Assembly (NCBI RefSeq): GCF_035978755.1
Contig: NZ_CP108414.1
Coordinates: forward strand, 3,038,001-3,102,000
Direction of reading: 5' to 3'
DNA from: Streptomyces sp. NBC_01298
GTDB taxonomy: Bacteria > Actinomycetota > Actinomycetes > Streptomycetales > Streptomycetaceae
Length of the DNA stretch: 64,000 nt
The notes beneath the pieces are model-generated. The model was not told the origin of the DNA. It ran no database searches and saw nothing but the letters and a program-made list of their open reading frames with translations. Shown here one piece after another: positions 51,741 to 60,309 of this stretch (positions are counted from its first letter, which is position 1; each line of letters opens with the position of its first letter). Made by a program: the position numbers and the translations under genes.

Positions 51741-51840
51741 GGTCGTGCGGTGGTACGGCGGTGCGGAGTGCGGTCGTACGGAGGTGCGGTGGTTCCGAGG
51801 TGCGGTGGTGCGGTCGTACTGGTTGTACTGGTCGTGCGGA
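51741..51840. repeat. degenerate GTGCGGTNGT repeats
   Basis: About 100 bases built of variants of GGTGCGGTGGT and GTGCGGTCGTAC, ending GTACTGGTTGTACTGGTCGT. The period is irregular at about 9-12 bases. It is non-coding, between the LLM terminator and the 51849 gene. Confidence 0.7.
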
Positions 51841-51848
51841 TCTTCCGG

Positions 51849-52241
51849 CTAACAGTCGCGCATTTCGGGCGACTGGTTGAGCAGCTGACCACGGATCGAA
51901 GTGAACTTGGCCAGCCGGTCGTCCACCGAGGAATCGAGCGGGAACACCGCTACCCGGTGGCAGTTCTGGAATGCCAGGCGCACTCCGAAGTGGCGTTGCA
52001 GCGCACCCCGTATCGCGTCACTCGCGAGGGCGCGAAGCAGCTGGCCACGCGCCTGCTCGTCCGGCGGCGGCGTCTGGTTGTCGGCGAACTGTCCGCCGTC
52101 CACCTTGAGCTGGGCCACCAGCGAGCTGATCATCTCCCATGCGTAGGGCAGGGAGGTCCGGACGCAGTCGACGAAAGCCGCTTCGTCGACCTCGCCTCGC
52201 TCGGCCTGTTCGAGTAGGGCCGGTGAGACGTCGAGCGACAT
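51849..52241 (-). CDS. conserved actinobacterial hypothetical protein
   Basis: 130 residues from ATG 52241 with GAGAGGAGAA upstream (MSLDVSPALLEQAERGEVDEAAFVDCVRTSLPYAWEMI). All helical by appearance, without signal, membrane or catalytic motifs; it has four cysteines. From memory the neighbour of nucS in S. coelicolor (SCO5389) is of this kind, widely conserved in Streptomyces. It is divergent from nucS. Conservation next to a DNA-repair gene is the only clue to its role. Confidence 0.85.
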   Translation of the reverse strand: MSLDVSPALLEQAERGEVDEAAFVDCVRTSLPYAWEMISSLVAQLKVDGGQFADNQTPPPDEQARGQLLRALASDAIRGALQRHFGVRLAFQNCHRVAVFPLDSSVDDRLAKFTSIRGQLLNQSPEMRDC

Positions 52242-52461
52242 GGGTTCTCCTCTCGCGACTCCGGCCGATTGGGTTGCCGGAGCCTTACGGGCAGGGAGGG
52301 AGATCGCGACGCAGCGTGCACGCTTCGCAACCTCCCGCTCACCACGGTAGGCGCCCGCTGGGTACCGCACCAGGAGAATGCGCATACAACGCGCCATCCG
52401 CGAAGGGGGCTTTCGGGGGCGAATCGCGTGCAGGCCTTCTCGTCGAGTAGCGTTGCCGACC

Positions 52462-53133
52462 ATGCGTCTCGTCATTGCCCGCTGCTCCGTCGATTACGCG
52501 GGCCGGCTCACCGCCCATCTGCCCTCGGCACCCCGTCTGATCCTCGTGAAGGCCGACGGCAGTGTCTCGATCCACGCGGACGACCGAGCGTACAAACCGC
52601 TCAACTGGATGTCGCCGCCGTGCACCCTCAAGGAGGGGAGCGGTGATGAGGCCGGCGTCTGGACCGTCGTCAACAAGGCGGGCGAGAAGCTCATCATCAC
52701 CATGGAGGAAGTCCTCCACGACTCCTCGCACGAGCTGGGCATCGACCCGGGTCTGATCAAGGACGGGGTCGAGGCCCATCTGCAAGAGCTTCTGGCCGAC
52801 CGGATCGAGACCCTCGGCGAGGGTTACACGCTGATCCGCCGCGAGTACATGACCGCGATCGGACCCGTCGACATCCTGTGCCGGGACGCCTCCGGCGCGA
52901 CGGTGGCGGTGGAGATCAAGCGCCGCGGCGAGATCGACGGCGTGGAACAGCTCACCCGCTACCTGGAGCTGCTGAACCGCGATCCGCACCTGGCGCCGGT
53001 CAAGGGCGTCTTCGCGGCCCAGGAGATCAAGCCCCAGGCCCGCGTCCTGGCGAACGACCGCGGCATGGACTGCGTCGTCCTCGACTACAACGCGATGCGC
53101 GGCATCGAGGACGACAAGCTCCGCCTGTTCTGA
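52462..53133 (+). CDS. nucS: mismatch-specific endonuclease NucS (EndoMS)
   Basis: 223 residues from ATG 52462 ([20 protein letters not shown]). NucS replaces MutS/MutL mismatch repair in actinobacteria, cutting both strands at mismatches. The N-terminal beta-sandwich DNA-binding/dimerisation domain is followed by a RecB-like nuclease domain with Asp137 (GPVDIL), Glu151 and Lys153 ([20 protein letters not shown]). The C-terminal KLRLF matches the sliding-clamp-binding end known in the family. Length is normal. It is convergent with the 53138 gene, four bases between stops. Confidence 0.96.
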   Translation: MRLVIARCSVDYAGRLTAHLPSAPRLILVKADGSVSIHADDRAYKPLNWMSPPCTLKEGSGDEAGVWTVVNKAGEKLIITMEEVLHDSSHELGIDPGLIKDGVEAHLQELLADRIETLGEGYTLIRREYMTAIGPVDILCRDASGATVAVEIKRRGEIDGVEQLTRYLELLNRDPHLAPVKGVFAAQEIKPQARVLANDRGMDCVVLDYNAMRGIEDDKLRLF

Positions 53134-53137
53134 GCCG

Positions 53138-56011
53138 TCAGGGGGTCGCGGTCTCCGTCTCGCCCTCGGCATCCGTGGGGGGATTCGGCGGCCCGGTCGT
53201 CGGCCCGGTGTGCGTGGGAGACGCCGTCGCGGACGGGGACACGGAGCCGGACGGGCTCGGGGAAGCCGGTGGGCTGCTCACCGGCGGGGGCGAGCTCGAC
53301 ACCGGCGGCGAAGGCGGTACCACCGAGGTCGACGACGACGGAGTCGGCGTCGGGCTCGGCGTCCCCGAGGGGGACTTGCTCGGCGGCGGGGTCGTCCCCG
53401 GTGCCTGCGACGTCGGGGACGAGGCCGACGGCTCCGGCGAGGGATCGCTTCCGCTCGGATCCCCCGTACTCGGCTGCGGCTGCGCCTCCTCCGAGCTCGG
53501 GGCCGTGGAGACCGCCGGCGCCTGCACGGGTGGCTTCTTCTCGTCGGTGGTCATCGCCAGGGCGACCACCGTGCCCAGCACCACGACGGTCACCGCCCCG
53601 GCAGCGGCGAGCAGCAGCGGCTTGCGGCCGGGCCTCGGCTTCGGCTCGGGCAGCGCACGGGGCGCCGGGGCCGGCTCGGGAGTGAGGGGGAAGGCGTCCT
53701 CGAACACCTCGGCCAGGGTCGCGGGCGCGACGGAGCCCGGCGGCGCCACCGCGGGCACGACCGTCGTGAAGCCGTCCGGAACCCGCGCCGCCGCACGCTC
53801 GGGTCCGGGGGCGGCCCCGGAGCCCGCCTCGGGCAGGGCCGCGAGGGCCTTCGACAGGGTCGCCGGAGTTACGGGAGCCGAGGGGGCCACCGGAGCGGAC
53901 GCCGCCCCGGCAGCACTACGAGCCCCACGAGCCCCGGGAACCAACGCCGTCCCGGCAGCACCGGCAGCACCGGCAGCACCGGCAGCACCGGCAGCCAACG
54001 GGCTCCCCGCGGCTCCGGACACACCAGCCGCACTGGCGGCACCAGCCGCACCAGCCGCACCAGCCGCACCAGCCGCACCAGCCGCACCAGCCGCCAACGC
54101 GCTCCCCGCGGCAGCGGAAACACCGGCGGCGCCCGGAACCCCAGGAGACCGCGGCGCCCCGGCGCCCCCGGGGCCGAAGGAAGACCCCGGAGCTCCGAGA
54201 AGTGCGGGGAACTGCGGCTTCGGGCCGGTCTGGGGAAGCACGGGAGGACCGGGAAGCCCGGCGAGCCCGGCGAGCCCGGCAGCCAGGGGACTCCCGGAAG
54301 CACCCGGAGCCGCCGGAGCACCGGGACCCGGCAGGGCCCCCGGACCACCCGGCGCCGCCGGCGGAGCCAGTCGCAGGGGCGGCGAGGCCGGGGTCTCCGC
54401 CGCCTCCCGGTCGGTGACCAGGGCCAGGGCCCGCCGTCCCGACACGGTCCCCCGCTTGTCGGCCAGCGCTCCGCGCAGCCCGGTCGAGGCCTCCAGCTCG
54501 GCACGTGCCCGGTCGAGCCGGCCCTCGCACAGGGCCAGTACGCCCAGTTCGTGGTGGAAGTACGCCTGCTCCGCGACCTCGCCGGCCTTCCGCGCGGCCT
54601 CCGCGCCCGCGCGCAGCACCCGCTCCCAGGCCTCCCAGTGCAGCGAGGCGGCGAACGCCGGTGCCGCCGTCCGCGCCAGCATGACCGCGGCCACGACATC
54701 GGCCCCGGCCAGCGCCGCGAGCACCGCGTCGGCCTCCGCCGCGACCCGCTCGGGACTGACGGAGGTGTGCCCGGTCCACCAGGCGTAGTGCCGGGCGGCC
54801 GTACGGGCCTCCTCGGCCGCGGTGTCCCCGTAGCCGATCTCCTCCAGCTGCCGCACGACACCGGCGGCCAGCTGGTAGCGGGGCCCGACGGGGGTCAGCA
54901 GCCCGCAGTCGAGCAGCTCGGCGACGGCCGTGTCGGCGTGCGTGTCGCCGACCAGCGCGGGCAGGTGCGCGTGGTGCGGCAGCTCCCCGCCCAGCGCGCA
55001 GGCGATCCGCAGCGCGGCGCGCGCCGACTCGCTGACCCGGGAGGCGAGCAGTTCCGCCGGGGCGGCGCCCTCGGCGAGCGTCGGCAGCGGCACGAACACG
55101 GTGTCGCGCGGCTTCTCCTCGAAGACGCCGGGCTCCTCGCCCTCGTCGGCCTCGTCGTCGGAGCCGGTGCGGTTGAGCGCGTCGCGCTGTCGCAGCAGCG
55201 CGGCCGCCTGGACGAAGCGCAGGGGCAGTCCCTCGGAGGCGAAGCTCAGGTCGGCCGCCCAGGCCGTTTCCTCGTCGGTGAGCGCCCGTCCGGCGCCCGT
55301 TTCGAGCAGGGCCACGCAGTGGGCGCGGGACAGCCCGCCGAGGAAGACCTCTTCGAGGTGGGAGTCGTCGGAGGGGGCCTTGCTTTCGGGGGTGGCGGCC
55401 AGCAGGTACGCGCACTCGGGCGTGGCCCGCAGCAGGTCGTCGAGGGCGGTGCCGCCCATGTCGAGGTCGTCGATCACGACGACGGCGCCTATCTCCGCCA
55501 CCCGGGCGAGGAGCACGGCCCGGTCGGGGCGTTCGGCCGGAGCCTCGTACACGGTGGCGTAGAGCGCCTGGAGCAGCTCGCCGGGCTGCTGGTGGCCCTG
55601 GGCGCTGAGCCGTACGACGCCGTCGGGGGCGAGGTCCGCGCAGGCCTCGGCGACCGCGTCGAGCAGCGCCGTGCGCCCGGATCCGGACGGACCGGTCAGC
55701 CGTACGGAGCGGCCGCGCGCGAGGAGGCGTACGAGGCGCTCGCGCTCCTCCTCCCGGCCCAGCAGGGTCCGCGCACCGGCCGGGGCGCCCGGCGGTACGG
55801 GCGGCCGCACGGCGGCCGCCGCGGAGGCGCGGGCGGCGGGGGCGCGCTTGACGGGGGTGGGGGCGGGCTCGCCGCCGGGGCGGTGCGTGCGGACGATCTC
55901 GCTGCCGTCGACGGGGTTCACGGTGAGGGTGAAGTCCCCGGACGTGAGCGTCACCACGCGCGCCGGCGGTTCCACCGGATCGGGTTGCCCCTGTGTGCTG
56001 CTGCGGTCCAT
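53138..56011 (-). CDS. large ATPase with collagen-like repeats and single transmembrane helix
   Basis: 957 residues from ATG 56011. An N-terminal NTPase domain has Walker A GPSGSGRT (about 106-113) and Walker B VVVIDDLD (about 178), followed by helical TPR/LuxR-like regions (e.g. ARLADKRGTVSGRRAL). A low-complexity region (about 560-780) carries Gly-Ala-Ala and Gly-X-Y runs. One transmembrane helix (about 797-822, LLLAAAGAVTVVVLGTVVALA) is followed by a Pro/Ser/Thr-rich extracellular tail of about 130 residues. This would be a membrane-tethered STAND-like ATPase with its ATPase inside. No known family name is certain. It is upstream of the STAS gene, 242 bases away, same strand. Confidence 0.85.
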   Translation of the reverse strand: MDRSSTQGQPDPVEPPARVVTLTSGDFTLTVNPVDGSEIVRTHRPGGEPAPTPVKRAPAARASAAAAVRPPVPPGAPAGARTLLGREEERERLVRLLARGRSVRLTGPSGSGRTALLDAVAEACADLAPDGVVRLSAQGHQQPGELLQALYATVYEAPAERPDRAVLLARVAEIGAVVVIDDLDMGGTALDDLLRATPECAYLLAATPESKAPSDDSHLEEVFLGGLSRAHCVALLETGAGRALTDEETAWAADLSFASEGLPLRFVQAAALLRQRDALNRTGSDDEADEGEEPGVFEEKPRDTVFVPLPTLAEGAAPAELLASRVSESARAALRIACALGGELPHHAHLPALVGDTHADTAVAELLDCGLLTPVGPRYQLAAGVVRQLEEIGYGDTAAEEARTAARHYAWWTGHTSVSPERVAAEADAVLAALAGADVVAAVMLARTAAPAFAASLHWEAWERVLRAGAEAARKAGEVAEQAYFHHELGVLALCEGRLDRARAELEASTGLRGALADKRGTVSGRRALALVTDREAAETPASPPLRLAPPAAPGGPGALPGPGAPAAPGASGSPLAAGLAGLAGLPGPPVLPQTGPKPQFPALLGAPGSSFGPGGAGAPRSPGVPGAAGVSAAAGSALAAGAAGAAGAAGAAGAAGAASAAGVSGAAGSPLAAGAAGAAGAAGAAGTALVPGARGARSAAGAASAPVAPSAPVTPATLSKALAALPEAGSGAAPGPERAAARVPDGFTTVVPAVAPPGSVAPATLAEVFEDAFPLTPEPAPAPRALPEPKPRPGRKPLLLAAAGAVTVVVLGTVVALAMTTDEKKPPVQAPAVSTAPSSEEAQPQPSTGDPSGSDPSPEPSASSPTSQAPGTTPPPSKSPSGTPSPTPTPSSSTSVVPPSPPVSSSPPPVSSPPASPSPSGSVSPSATASPTHTGPTTGPPNPPTDAEGETETATP
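53952..54094 (-). repeat. 9-base tandem repeats encoding collagen-like Gly-Ala-Ala runs
   Basis: Five copies of CCGGCAGCA (53952-53996) and six of ACCAGCCGC (54041-54094) are tandem. Both encode Gly-Ala-Ala triplets on the minus strand. The period is nine bases (three codons), so changes in copy number keep the frame. Confidence 0.9.
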
Positions 56012-56253
56012 GACCAAGTCCCCCGTATCGCGCCGTGCGCCCTCGTCTCGCCCGGCCTTCGCTCACGCCGCTGTCGCTAGTGGTCCGGTTTCCGCCCGAA
56101 CCCTAGACCGTGCCCGGTGGGGCGTGAACCGCAGGGGTGCCTTCACCACCGGACCGTTACGTTTGCGACGGCCCTGTGGAGCGGGGCGCACATCCTCCGC
56201 ATGCGGACCGCGCGCGGAGCCGCGTCCGGACCGCGTACGGGGGTCGTACGGGG

Positions 56254-56577
56254 TCACGCGCGCGGCAGCGACTCCGCTTCCAGCCCGCCCTCGATCGCGA
56301 GGATCCGGTGCAGCCGGGTGGCCACGAGCAGCCGCTGCATCTGGGGCGGGACTCCGCGCAGGACGAGCCGCCGGCCGGTCCGGCCGGCCCTGCGGTGGGC
56401 GCCCATGATCACGCCGAGGCCCGTCGCGTCCCAGGAGTCGAGCCCGGTGAGGTCCAGCACGAGGTCGCCGTGACCGTCGTCGAGGGCGGTGTGCAGGACC
56501 GTACGGGCGTCCGCCGCGCTGCGCACGTCGAGGCGACCCCCGACAGCGAGTTCGGCGTGGTCGCCCCTGATGTGCAT
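56254..56577 (-). CDS. STAS-domain protein (anti-sigma factor antagonist-like)
   Basis: 107 residues from ATG 56577, chosen because GGGAGT precedes it; an upstream in-frame start (56637) lacks a site. STAS fold: MHIRGDHAELAVGGRLDVRSAADARTVLHTAL, DLTGLDSWDATGLGVIMGAHRRAGRTGRRLVLRGVPPQMQRLL in outline. The usual phosphorylated Ser is in the DSSG position of antagonists; here DATGL carries a Thr. Members oppose anti-sigma kinases. No partner kinase is adjacent, so the sigma pathway is unknown. Confidence 0.88.
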   Translation of the reverse strand: MHIRGDHAELAVGGRLDVRSAADARTVLHTALDDGHGDLVLDLTGLDSWDATGLGVIMGAHRRAGRTGRRLVLRGVPPQMQRLLVATRLHRILAIEGGLEAESLPRA

Positions 56578-56737
56578 GTGTACTCCCGGCAGCGCGGTAC
56601 TGATTGCGTATGGTCCGACTGGTTCGTTGGTCGGCAACTCTCACTGCAACTGACTGCCTCGGGGGCGGGGAAGTTGCCGACCGTGAGCGAACCGATACCT
56701 AATTCACCCTGTGGGGTGCAGGTATTCGAACGTGTGC

Positions 56738-57586
56738 TCAGTGCTTGTAGAAGCCCTGGCCGCTCTTGCGACCGATGTCGCCCGCGTCCACCATGCGGCG
56801 CATAAGCTCCGGCGGCGCGAACTTCTCGTCCTGCGACTCCGTGTAGATGTTGCTGGTGGCGTGCAGCAGGATGTCGACGCCCGTGAGGTCCGCGGTGGCC
56901 AGCGGGCCCATGGCGTGCCCGAAGCCGAGCTTGCAGGCGATGTCGATGTCCTCGGCCGACGCGACGCCCGATTCGTACAGTTTCGCGGCTTCGACGACCA
57001 GCGCGGAGATGAGACGGGTCGTCACGAAGCCGGCGACGTCGCGGTTGACGACGATGCAGGTCTTGCCGACGGACTCGGCGAACGCCCGGGTGGTGGCGAG
57101 GGTTTCGTCGCTCGTCTTGTAGCCGCGCACGAGCTCGCACAGCTGCATCATCGGGACCGGCGAGAAGAAGTGCGCGCCGACGACCCGCTCCGGACGCTCC
57201 GTCACGGCCGCGATCTTGGTGATCGGGATGGCGGAGGTGTTGGAGGCGAGGATCGCGTCCTCGCGCACGATCTTGTCGAGGGCGCGGAAGATCTCGTGCT
57301 TGACCTCGAGCTTCTCGAAGACGGCCTCGACGACGATGTCGGCGTCGGCGACCGCTTCCAGCTCGGTGGTCGTGGTGATGCGGGCGAGCGCCGCCTCGGC
57401 GTCCTCGGCCGTCAGCTTGCCCTTGGAGACGAACCGGTCGTACGAGGCCTTGATCCCGTCGGTGCCGCGCGTCAGAGCGGCATCGGTGACATCGCGCAGC
57501 ACGACGTCCCAACCCGCTTGAGCGGAGACCTGCGCGATTCCGGAACCCATCAGTCCGGCACCGATGACGGCGAGCTTCCCAGCCAC
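56738..57586 (-). CDS. 3-hydroxybutyryl-CoA dehydrogenase
   Basis: 282 residues from GTG 57586 (MAGKLAVIGAGLMGSGIAQVSAQAGWDV). Rossmann dinucleotide motif GAGLMGSG (9-16), then catalytic His/Glu in GAHFFSPVPMMQLCELVRG, and C-terminal dimer domain with GFVTTRLISALVVEA and GHAMGPLATADLTGVD. It is the short, single-function type, reducing acetoacetyl-CoA. In Streptomyces it supplies butyryl-CoA precursors or ethylmalonyl-CoA pathway intermediates. It is divergent from the adenosyltransferase gene, and the thiolase is 17 kb away. Confidence 0.94.
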   Translation of the reverse strand: MAGKLAVIGAGLMGSGIAQVSAQAGWDVVLRDVTDAALTRGTDGIKASYDRFVSKGKLTAEDAEAALARITTTTELEAVADADIVVEAVFEKLEVKHEIFRALDKIVREDAILASNTSAIPITKIAAVTERPERVVGAHFFSPVPMMQLCELVRGYKTSDETLATTRAFAESVGKTCIVVNRDVAGFVTTRLISALVVEAAKLYESGVASAEDIDIACKLGFGHAMGPLATADLTGVDILLHATSNIYTESQDEKFAPPELMRRMVDAGDIGRKSGQGFYKH

Positions 57587-57781
57587 TGCACACCCCACGT
57601 TCTTCTAGGACACGGCCTCAGATACGGCACAGCCTCGTTCGTTCTCCGGCGGAGACTAGCGTCCGCGAGGGGCCCAGTGACCGCGAAGTAACACGCGTCA
57701 CGTCTCAGATGACGGACATCACACCGGGACGGCCCAGCAGTGCGGCGGGGGCCCGTAGTTGACCCGGACTAGGGTGGCGGC

Positions 57782-58354
57782 ATGGTGAACCTCACGCGCA
57801 TCTACACCCGTACCGGCGACAAGGGCACGACCGCGCTCGGCGACATGAGCCGCACGGCCAAGACCGATCTGCGGATCTCGGCGTACGCCGACGCCAACGA
57901 GGCCAACGCGGCCATCGGAACGGCCATCGCGCTCGGCTCGCTGCCCGCCGATGTCGTGAAGGTCCTGGTCCGTGTGCAGAACGACCTGTTCGACGTGGGC
58001 GCCGACCTCTGCACCCCGGTCGCCGAGAACCCCGAGTACCCGCCGCTGCGCGTCGAGCAGTTCTACGTGGACAAACTGGAGGCCGACTGCGACCTCTTCA
58101 ACGGCGAGCTGGAGAAGCTCCGCAGCTTCATCCTCCCCGGCGGCGCTCCCGGCGCGGCCCTCCTGCACCAGGCCTGCACGGTGGTCCGGCGCGCCGAGCG
58201 CTCCACCTGGGCGGCCCTGGAGGCGCACGGCGAGGTCATGAACCCGCTCACGGCCACCTACCTCAACCGCCTCTCCGACCTCCTCTTCATCCTGGCCCGC
58301 ACGGCCAACAAGGAGGTCGGCGACGTCCTGTGGGTCCCGGGCGGCGACCGCTAG
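57782..58354 (+). CDS. ATP:cob(I)alamin adenosyltransferase (PduO type)
   Basis: 190 residues from ATG 57782. It makes adenosylcobalamin, the cofactor of IcmA and methylmalonyl-CoA mutase. Motifs: YTRTGDKGTTALGD at the N-terminus (ATP site), RISAYADANEANAAIGTA, LPGGAPGAALLHQA, RRAERS and NRLSDLLFILAR. TAGGGT at 57770 ends seven bases before the ATG, so a leaderless transcript is possible and no Shine-Dalgarno is seen. It is convergent with the 58351 gene (four-base overlap). The cofactor link to icmA and meaB is biochemical, not positional. Confidence 0.95.
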   Translation: MVNLTRIYTRTGDKGTTALGDMSRTAKTDLRISAYADANEANAAIGTAIALGSLPADVVKVLVRVQNDLFDVGADLCTPVAENPEYPPLRVEQFYVDKLEADCDLFNGELEKLRSFILPGGAPGAALLHQACTVVRRAERSTWAALEAHGEVMNPLTATYLNRLSDLLFILARTANKEVGDVLWVPGGDR

Positions 58355-58917
58355 GGCGTGTCCGCAAAGTCGCGCAGGCCGGACTTCGCCGGAGCCCGCT
58401 TCGGCCACACCGTGTAGGTGACGGCGATCAGGGCGTGGATGGCGACCATCCGCAGGGCCGTGAGCTGCCAGCCGCGCAGCACCGCGGTATCGCCCGAGGC
58501 GCCGACGTACCAGATCGCGGCCTGCAGCAGGCCGGCCGCGACGGCCGCCGCGAGGACGGTCCGCGCGACCAGCTTCCACTCGTGGACGGCCCGCGCCCCG
58601 CCGTAGCCGACGCCGGCCGGCTTCGGGCCGCCGGCCAGCCGGTACGCGGCGTGGCCGTCGAGCCAGCGCACGGTGTAGTGCCCGTAGGCGACGGTGTAGC
58701 CGAGGTAGAGCGCGGCGAGCCCGTGCTTCCAGTCCGGCTCGGCGCCGCCGCGCAGGTCCACGGCGGTGGCCACCAGCAGCACCAGTTCCAGGAGCGGCTC
58801 GCACAGCAGGACGGCCGCGCCGGTCCTGGGCATCCTCGCGAGGTAGCGCAGGGCCAGACCGCCGGCCAGCAGGACCCAGAAGCCGACTTCACAGGCGATG
58901 ATCAGGGTGACGAGCAC
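58351..58917 (-). CDS. integral membrane protein of unknown function
   Basis: 188 residues from GTG 58917 with GGAGAC upstream. Hydrophobic segments at about 2-24, 35-52 and further ones near 65-85, 110-130 and 145-170 give four or five helices, with polar loops containing DGHAAYRLAGGPKPAG and a C-terminal KSGLRDFADTP. I do not recognise the family. It is divergent from the sensor kinase with about 180 bases between starts, so the two-component system may regulate it. Confidence 0.8.
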   Translation of the reverse strand: MLVTLIIACEVGFWVLLAGGLALRYLARMPRTGAAVLLCEPLLELVLLVATAVDLRGGAEPDWKHGLAALYLGYTVAYGHYTVRWLDGHAAYRLAGGPKPAGVGYGGARAVHEWKLVARTVLAAAVAAGLLQAAIWYVGASGDTAVLRGWQLTALRMVAIHALIAVTYTVWPKRAPAKSGLRDFADTP

Positions 58918-59097
58918 GGGAGTCTCCGTTCCTGTGGTGGGGGGGATGCCTCCAGCTTCCCGCCCGCCGCGCGCCGTTTCCTCGTCGCCAGTGACGAATG
59001 CCGGCCGGCCGCCCTGCATCCTTCGATGTACGGGCCCGTCCGAAAAGGCGGCCTCGATGGCGACGCCCGCCCCCGCCGCAGCCTGTTGGATGGGCCC

Positions 59098-60309
59098 GTG
59101 ACCCTCAAGATCCCGCCACCGCACCGCCACGACGTCCTGCTCGCCGTGATCAGCGTGGCCGCCGGCCTGCTCCTGTGGTCGCTCGGGGTGTACAGCTCCC
59201 CCACCCGGGACCTGCTCCCGGCCTGGGCCGCCCTGGTGCCGCTCCTCGCCCTCGGCGCGATGGAGCTGCTGCGCCGCAGCCTGCCCCGGGTGACCCTGGC
59301 GGTCGGCACCGCCGGGCTGATCGCCGACCAGTTCACGGTGGGCAATCTGGCCACCATCCTGATCTTCACCGACCTGATGTACGCGGCCGTCGTCTACGGC
59401 AAACCCGCGATGGCCCGCCGCCTCCCGGTCACCACCGGCCTGATCACCATCGCCGTCACCATCGCCTCCGTCGCCTGGCTGCGCACCCCGCAGGCCCTGA
59501 TGATCGGCGTGATCACCGGCATCGTCAGCTTCGGTCCGGCGCTGACCGGGGCCACCCTGCGCAACCACCGCGAGGCCGCCATCGCCGCCCGGCTGCGCGC
59601 CGAGCAGACCGCGCTGCTGGCCGAGATGGACCGGTCGCAGGCGGTCGTCGCCGAGCGGGCCCGGATGGCCCGCGAACTGCACGACATGGTGGCCAACCAC
59701 CTCTCCGCCATCGCCATCCACTCCACCGCGGCGCTCTCCATCGACTCCCCCGCCACCAGCCGCGAGGCCCTCGGGGTGATCCGCGAGAACAGCGTCCAGG
59801 GACTGGCCGAGATGCGCCGGCTGATCGGGCTGCTGCGGGACGCGGGCGCCGGGGAGGAGGCCGTCGCCACGCCCTCGCTGGACGGGCTGGACGCCCTGCT
59901 GGAGCAGGCCCGTACGAACGGGGCCGCGAGCGGGCTGGACTTCGTACTCCGTGACGCCCGGCCGTCCGGGGAGCCCCTGCCCGCCCCGGTGGAGCTGGCG
60001 GCGTACCGGATCGTCCAGGAGTCGGTGACCAACGCCCTCAAGCACGCCGCCCCCGGCACGGTCACCGTCCGCCTGGCCCGCGACCGCCCCGCGGGCGGGG
60101 GCCGGGCCGGGGCCGGCGCGCTGCGCGTGGCGGTCGACTCCCCCTACGGGGAGCGCCCCGGCCCCCGCGCCCCCGGCTCCGGCGCCGGTCTGATCGGCAT
60201 GCGCGAGCGGACGGAACTGCTCGGCGGAACTTTCGAAGCGGGCCGCGCGGACGCGGTCTGGCGGGTCCGGGCGACGCTGCCCGTGGAAGAAGAGGCGGTA
60301 CGGACGTGA
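59098..60309 (+). CDS. sensor histidine kinase (NarL-type partner)
   Basis: About 403 residues from GTG 59098; the start is uncertain and the frame is open far upstream. Four or five N-terminal helices (about 10-135) precede HisKA_3 with phospho-acceptor His195 (ARELHDMVANHLSAIAIHS) and a HATPase domain with YRIVQESVTNALKHA and GSGAGLIGMRERTELLGG. The segment before the G box (VAVDSPYGERPGPRAP) is atypical of the usual DDG motif. It overlaps the response-regulator start (GTGA). Stimulus unknown; divergent membrane gene and following chitinase suggest envelope or nutrient sensing. Confidence 0.9.
   Translation: MTLKIPPPHRHDVLLAVISVAAGLLLWSLGVYSSPTRDLLPAWAALVPLLALGAMELLRRSLPRVTLAVGTAGLIADQFTVGNLATILIFTDLMYAAVVYGKPAMARRLPVTTGLITIAVTIASVAWLRTPQALMIGVITGIVSFGPALTGATLRNHREAAIAARLRAEQTALLAEMDRSQAVVAERARMARELHDMVANHLSAIAIHSTAALSIDSPATSREALGVIRENSVQGLAEMRRLIGLLRDAGAGEEAVATPSLDGLDALLEQARTNGAASGLDFVLRDARPSGEPLPAPVELAAYRIVQESVTNALKHAAPGTVTVRLARDRPAGGGRAGAGALRVAVDSPYGERPGPRAPGSGAGLIGMRERTELLGGTFEAGRADAVWRVRATLPVEEEAVRT

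Noticed and set aside
53952-54107. Possible CRISPR-like array from regular repeats
   Set aside because: Repeats are contiguous 9-base units in frame within a coding region, without spacers.
57599-57781. Cobalamin riboswitch before the adenosyltransferase gene
   Set aside because: No B12-box-like motif or large structured leader is seen, and the start may be leaderless.
58355-58395. GGGCGTGTCC motif as an IS end
   Set aside because: The motif also occurs near 19065 and elsewhere in Streptomyces, but no transposase or inverted partner is near either copy.
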